NCBI GenBank assembly: GCA_008360975.2
Contig: CM039179.1
Location: 53,854,666 to 53,918,665, forward strand
Direction of reading: 5' to 3'
Length of the DNA: 64,000 bases
Origin: Lichenostomus cassidix
Taxonomy: Eukaryota; Chordata; Aves; Passeriformes; Meliphagidae
Of this stretch, positions 60,120-64,000 are shown piece after piece. The translations under genes were made by a program, and so were the position numbers. How positions within the stretch are numbered: the first letter of the stretch is position 1; every line of letters starts with the position of its first letter. The notes under the pieces are model-generated. The model was not told where the DNA came from, made no database searches, and worked only from the letters and a program-made list of their open reading frames with translations.

Positions 60120-60520
60120 CCCTTGGTGAGTAAGATGCATGACTAAAGTCATTCAAGCTCCACCTAAATGTAAAGACATAGCATAAAAGTAAGTTAAGGG
60201 TGGGGAGAAGTTAGGTAAAACTCCATTGTAACTCTGGCATCAGCTGACAAGCTGAACCAGTCTTCTCTCCCATAGAGTCACCTCTTGGGTAAGAACCATA
60301 CTTCTATGGGTGCTGAATGATTATCTTGAGCTAACTTTTGTTAGTGATTAGAGATCGTTAGTATATTGCTTTGGATATGATTTTGCAGTCAGGTAGTATC
60401 ACCAGCAATCCTTGAACCTTAAGCTGTCATAATTTTATTAATAAAAAGTGTTACTCTATAAATGGTTAGTGCTAGTCCTTCAGGGGTGCTAGCAGTGACC
60501 AAAAAGGAGTAATATGCTCA
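60120..60520 (+). mobile_element. Possible LTR or other retroelement end
   Basis: A segment with the texture of an LTR: a CTCTGGCATCAGCTGAC and AAGAACCATACTTC region, a TTATCTTGAGCTAAC word, then TTTTATTAATAAAAAGTG carrying AATAAA (about 60440) and a U5-like GCTAGTCCTTCAGGGGTGCT. I could not find TG...CA ends with a target-site duplication, so the call is tentative. Confidence 0.3.
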
Positions 60521-61649
60521 AATAAATGTGTGGAGACCCATGAGGAGGTCTCTCTGTTGGTTTGTGTCTCTGAATAAGTCAGTTGAATTGCCCTTCAATC
60601 CAGCAGACTGTTCAGTGTAGTCCCCTTCATGGGACACTGACAGACTTGTTGGGCACAAGGATCTCAGATTTACTGAGGCACCAGCAGAGTAATCAAACTC
60701 AAAGGGTCTGAGGAAATCTCCCCTTTTCACATGACATCACCATAAAGAAGTAATCGGTGAAGACACATACAGGCATGAAGGCACCATGCTCTCATTAATT
60801 TTCATTTCCAGAAAACAGGTGGATCTGTTGAGAATTTCATTTCTACAGTTCCATAATCCAAAAACATCTGAAGTGGTTTGCTTTTAAACTTAAGTGCAAA
60901 CATCCCCTGGGATAGAAATTTAAATGCCAAGCAAAATTTCATCAAAAAAAGTGGTTATAAATGCTGACAGGTGCTTAGCTATAGTGTCTTTGAGTTTAGT
61001 TGGGCTTCTTTTACTTGGTTGGTTGGTTTTGTTTTGTGTGGGGGTTTTTAATCCTACAGGAACATAACAGGAACTTTATAGTAAACGTAATTGTAATTTT
61101 CATTTGCACTGAAAAACAAGCAAGGAAAAGACATTAGAACACAGTAGATTTTTCTAAGCATTTGGATAAAAACAGTATTAACCTTAGACATGAAATGGTT
61201 ATAAATATGCAAATTGTGTATTCAGAAGTCGACAAATATTTTAGTTGTAATGACAGAAATATTTCTAAGAACATAGTACATCAGAAATACACTTTGATTT
61301 CAAAACTGCTTGTTAACCTAACTTTATATCTTTTATTTCCTATTTTATTTATCCTCTGTCATTTGTCTTACTCCTTCATAGCAAGATTAATGAGAATTCA
61401 CTGTGTAAAGGTGAATACTTTTAGAATGGCTTCAAATGTAGGAATAATCAGGGTTAAATAATAAAAATATCTTTCCAGATTCTAGTGTTTAGTTCTTTCC
61501 TTTTAGGGCATTGACTCCTGAATATATCTACGTTCTATAGCCCTGAAGAAACAATGGTCCTTCCAAACTTGGTGCTACAATTCTTGCAAATTGCCTTCTC
61601 TTGACTTTTCTTGCAAATGAGCAGTTTATGTCTGCATGTTATAATCGCT
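60521..61649. other. Noncoding stretch
   Basis: A minus frame of 70 codons (60518-60730) and a plus frame of 99 codons (61162-61461) show no known motif. The latter has a hydrophobic C-terminal half encoded by AT-rich DNA. A G/T-rich tract lies at 61008-61052. Confidence 0.45.
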
Positions 61650-61830
61650 GCATTACATGGGCTAAAGGAGCCTCCCTTCTTTTCTCTCCATCTTGCTGCT
61701 GGCAAGAAACAATGCAGTCATTTGCCATTAGCCTGAATGGAGACATGAGGCTGTTGTAAATGACTAATCAGCATCCAAGAGCAATCAGAATGAAAAATGT
61801 TGGCATACGTAAATGCTGACTAAGAAGCAC
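61650..61830. promoter_or_regulatory. Candidate conserved noncoding element
   Basis: A segment with balanced composition, no repeats and no open frame in an AT-rich desert. It is dense in plausible transcription-factor words: AACAATG (SOX-like), GCATTACATGG, TGCCATTAG, TGACTAATCAGCA and AGCAATCAG. This resembles the look of vertebrate enhancers, but conservation cannot be seen from one sequence. Confidence 0.2.
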
Positions 61831-64000
61831 CCAAGTTTAGAAAGTTAAATTAGTATTTATGTTGAGATAACAATATGACTTTAAAAAGTTGTTCAAAGAG
61901 AATTAATTTTCAACACAGATGATGATTTTCTGTGTCTTAAGATTTTATTGTTTTACAGAGGTGTAAAGGATTCCCACAGACTAGTTTAGAATAAATATCA
62001 AACTTTTGGATACTTATGAAGTGAGATCACTCCTATTTTGACAATAAAAAAAATCAAAATGGCATGAACAATATATTGCATAGTATTGTAAGGAAAATTA
62101 ACTGGAGGGAAATAGAAAAAATGTCACATAAAACACTCTGGAACAAAAATAGTTAACAATGATTTTGGTAGCAAGCTGGAAAATTTAGTTCCTGTTTCTA
62201 ATTTATTTACTTCTTGGCTTCTTGCACACCCTTTTCTGGCTCATTCCTTTCCAATAGCATTTTCCCTTGTCATACGAATATTCATGTGTGAATTCCCCTT
62301 TGATTTTATCATAGCTGCCATTTCTCAAATAATTATCCTTGTTTTGGCTTAATGTGTTGTTTTGCTTTCAAAGAATGTACAGAGGAGACACTATTATTAT
62401 TTTTACTAGTTATCTGTTAAGCTTTGATAATGGTATAAAAATAATAGAACATCTTAATACATAGTTTTTATCATTAGGGACTCAGCCATTGTCTAAGAAT
62501 GGAAATGAAGGCTCAAAATGTTCCAGATGATGCAGTGTGTATGTTATGGTATTTCTTTGGTTCTTAATGTGTATTTATAGTGGGTTTTAGGCAGGTCATA
62601 GTCATGACACAGTAACTTAATTTTATCCATCATAATCAATGTATAACTTAATAATTTCACAGCATCAGGTTTCTTCACAGCCTTTCTTTGTAAGACTTTA
62701 AAGTGGTAAAAGCAATGGTAATAATTCTTTTAGAAGACAAACTTTTTGAATGAATGGCAAAACTATGAAAACTGGAATTTCATGGTTTTCAGGGTACCAT
62801 AGAGTTTTAAATGAATTTCTGTAAATAACTTAAAATAAAAAAACTGTATAAAGGATTTTTTTCACGCATTTTTACCCCCAATGGAAACTCACTGTGAAAT
62901 TTGATCCTAGCTGTTGATGTAGCTTTACTTGATAATGTGAAAGAATATTTCTCAAACAAATATACTTGCCAATTATTTTGAAAATTATACACTATTTTGT
63001 TTCATTTTAAAACATATTTTAATTGTAAAGATATAAATGTAGTTAAAAAGAAAAAATATTATTTGCAATTTACAATAATAGATAATTATATTTCAATTAG
63101 AATGATTGTAGATGGGTTTTAGTTCTTTTACCATAACACTTTGTGCTTGAAATTGATGGCAAAGATTTTTCTTTTTTGACTTCCATTTCATATACTGAAG
63201 GGAAAATGTGTGTCAGATACTATCTATTTAAGCTCTGTCTTTTCAGGAATATACTATAATTCTTTGAGTGACTGGATCAGACTTAAGTCACTGAAAACTA
63301 GTTGAAGTTGTGTTTGGTTTTAAATCAACAGATAATATCTGATGGAAAATAAATTTAGAGATTATATGTGAATAAGAAGTGGCAAATGGAGAGAAAGTAA
63401 AACTGCAAGGATTTGTTACAAAATAATCAGTCCAAATAAACATATTTGGTGCTATTTATATTCTGTGGAATATCTAACCTCTGTCCATTAATCCAAAAGA
63501 CTTTTAATAAATCCCGTGTCACACCTGAAGAAGCATTTCAGTTGTTTTAGACATTCCAGAGACTCTCAAACATAATGAGGTGCCATGTTTGTAAAGAAAT
63601 AAATTGAGACCTAAAAGAGCACTAAGAGAAAGAAGACAGACTACTTATATGGAAGATGGATGGATGGGAAAACTTCTAAGAATTTAGAGAGCTATGCAGA
63701 GTTTTTGGCCAAAGTTTGATAAATAACTTATGTCAAACCTGAAATGCAAGACCTGTCCTGCAAAGAACAAATGTACAATTCTCTTATGTCCACTTTTTAA
63801 GTTCTTTTTGTTTACCTTGAAGTTTTCTGTATTCCTAATGCAAGTTATTTTCATACATAGACAAAGACAACACCATATTTGGATTTTAAACATCTTTGAT
63901 CATCTTGAGAAGCTTATTAAATGAAAAAAAGCAAACATATTTGAGGACTTTTATTATTTTATTTTGAAGTACCTGACAGTGCATATGCTCAATACTTGTC
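61831..64000. other. Noncoding stretch to window end
   Basis: AT-rich. No genes, RNAs or named transposons; frames reach 69 codons only. Confidence 0.55.

Noticed and set aside
1..64000. CRISPR arrays, bacterial operons, tRNA or rRNA genes
   Set aside because: No regular spaced repeats, no tRNA A/B-box pair with a cloverleaf and no rRNA-like blocks were seen. The sequence is vertebrate in character.

Overview
The window is vertebrate nuclear DNA, almost certainly from a bird and plausibly a songbird. The evidence is several CR1 non-LTR retrotransposon pieces (one with the avian octamer-type tail TTCTATGATTCTATGA), LTRs that read like avian endogenous retrovirus (ERV) families, no recognisable SINE or L1, and many short A/C-rich or G/T-rich tracts of the kind seen in passerine genomes. 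The family calls rest on recall of consensus patterns, because no search could be run.

No confident cellular protein-coding gene, rRNA or tRNA is visible. Almost all open frames are 60-110 codons, as expected by chance in AT-rich DNA. The longest ones lie inside retroelements or in one GC-richer patch. The window is best read as gene desert or a long intron, with transposable elements, simple repeats, foldback structures and possible conserved noncoding elements.

Layout. 1-9.4 kb: unique AT-rich DNA, a compound ATC/TAT microsatellite, a T-tract/G-run pair, and the first copy of a 139-bp direct repeat. 9.38-9.8 kb: the second copy of that repeat abutting an antisense CR1 piece, then a TA-rich microsatellite. 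11.36-11.75 kb: a GC-richer unidentified patch. 12.9-15.2 kb: very AT-rich DNA with two notable palindromes and a solo LTR (13852-14306) with a perfect 5-bp target-site duplication. 15.88-17.06 kb: a CpG-rich LTR and a doubtful LTR-like piece. 22.35-22.77 kb: a third LTR. 25.1-27.3 kb: the broken 3' half of an ERV on the minus strand, with reverse-transcriptase remnants followed by one LTR. 30.36 kb: a perfect 15-bp-arm hairpin. 31.2-31.6 kb: an LTR-like promoter/poly(A) arrangement. 34.5, 39.1, 44.6-46.5, 48.8 and 59.8-60.0 kb: CR1 pieces. 43.5 kb: a pentanucleotide satellite fused to a hairpin. 60.1-60.5 kb: a possible further LTR.

Nothing here acts as a pathway. The elements are independent insertions of different ages. 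I found no convincing new biological system. The observations most worth following are the 139-bp duplicated unit with sharp borders, the truncated provirus, the foldback structures, and the two homeodomain-type palindromes in the AT-rich block.
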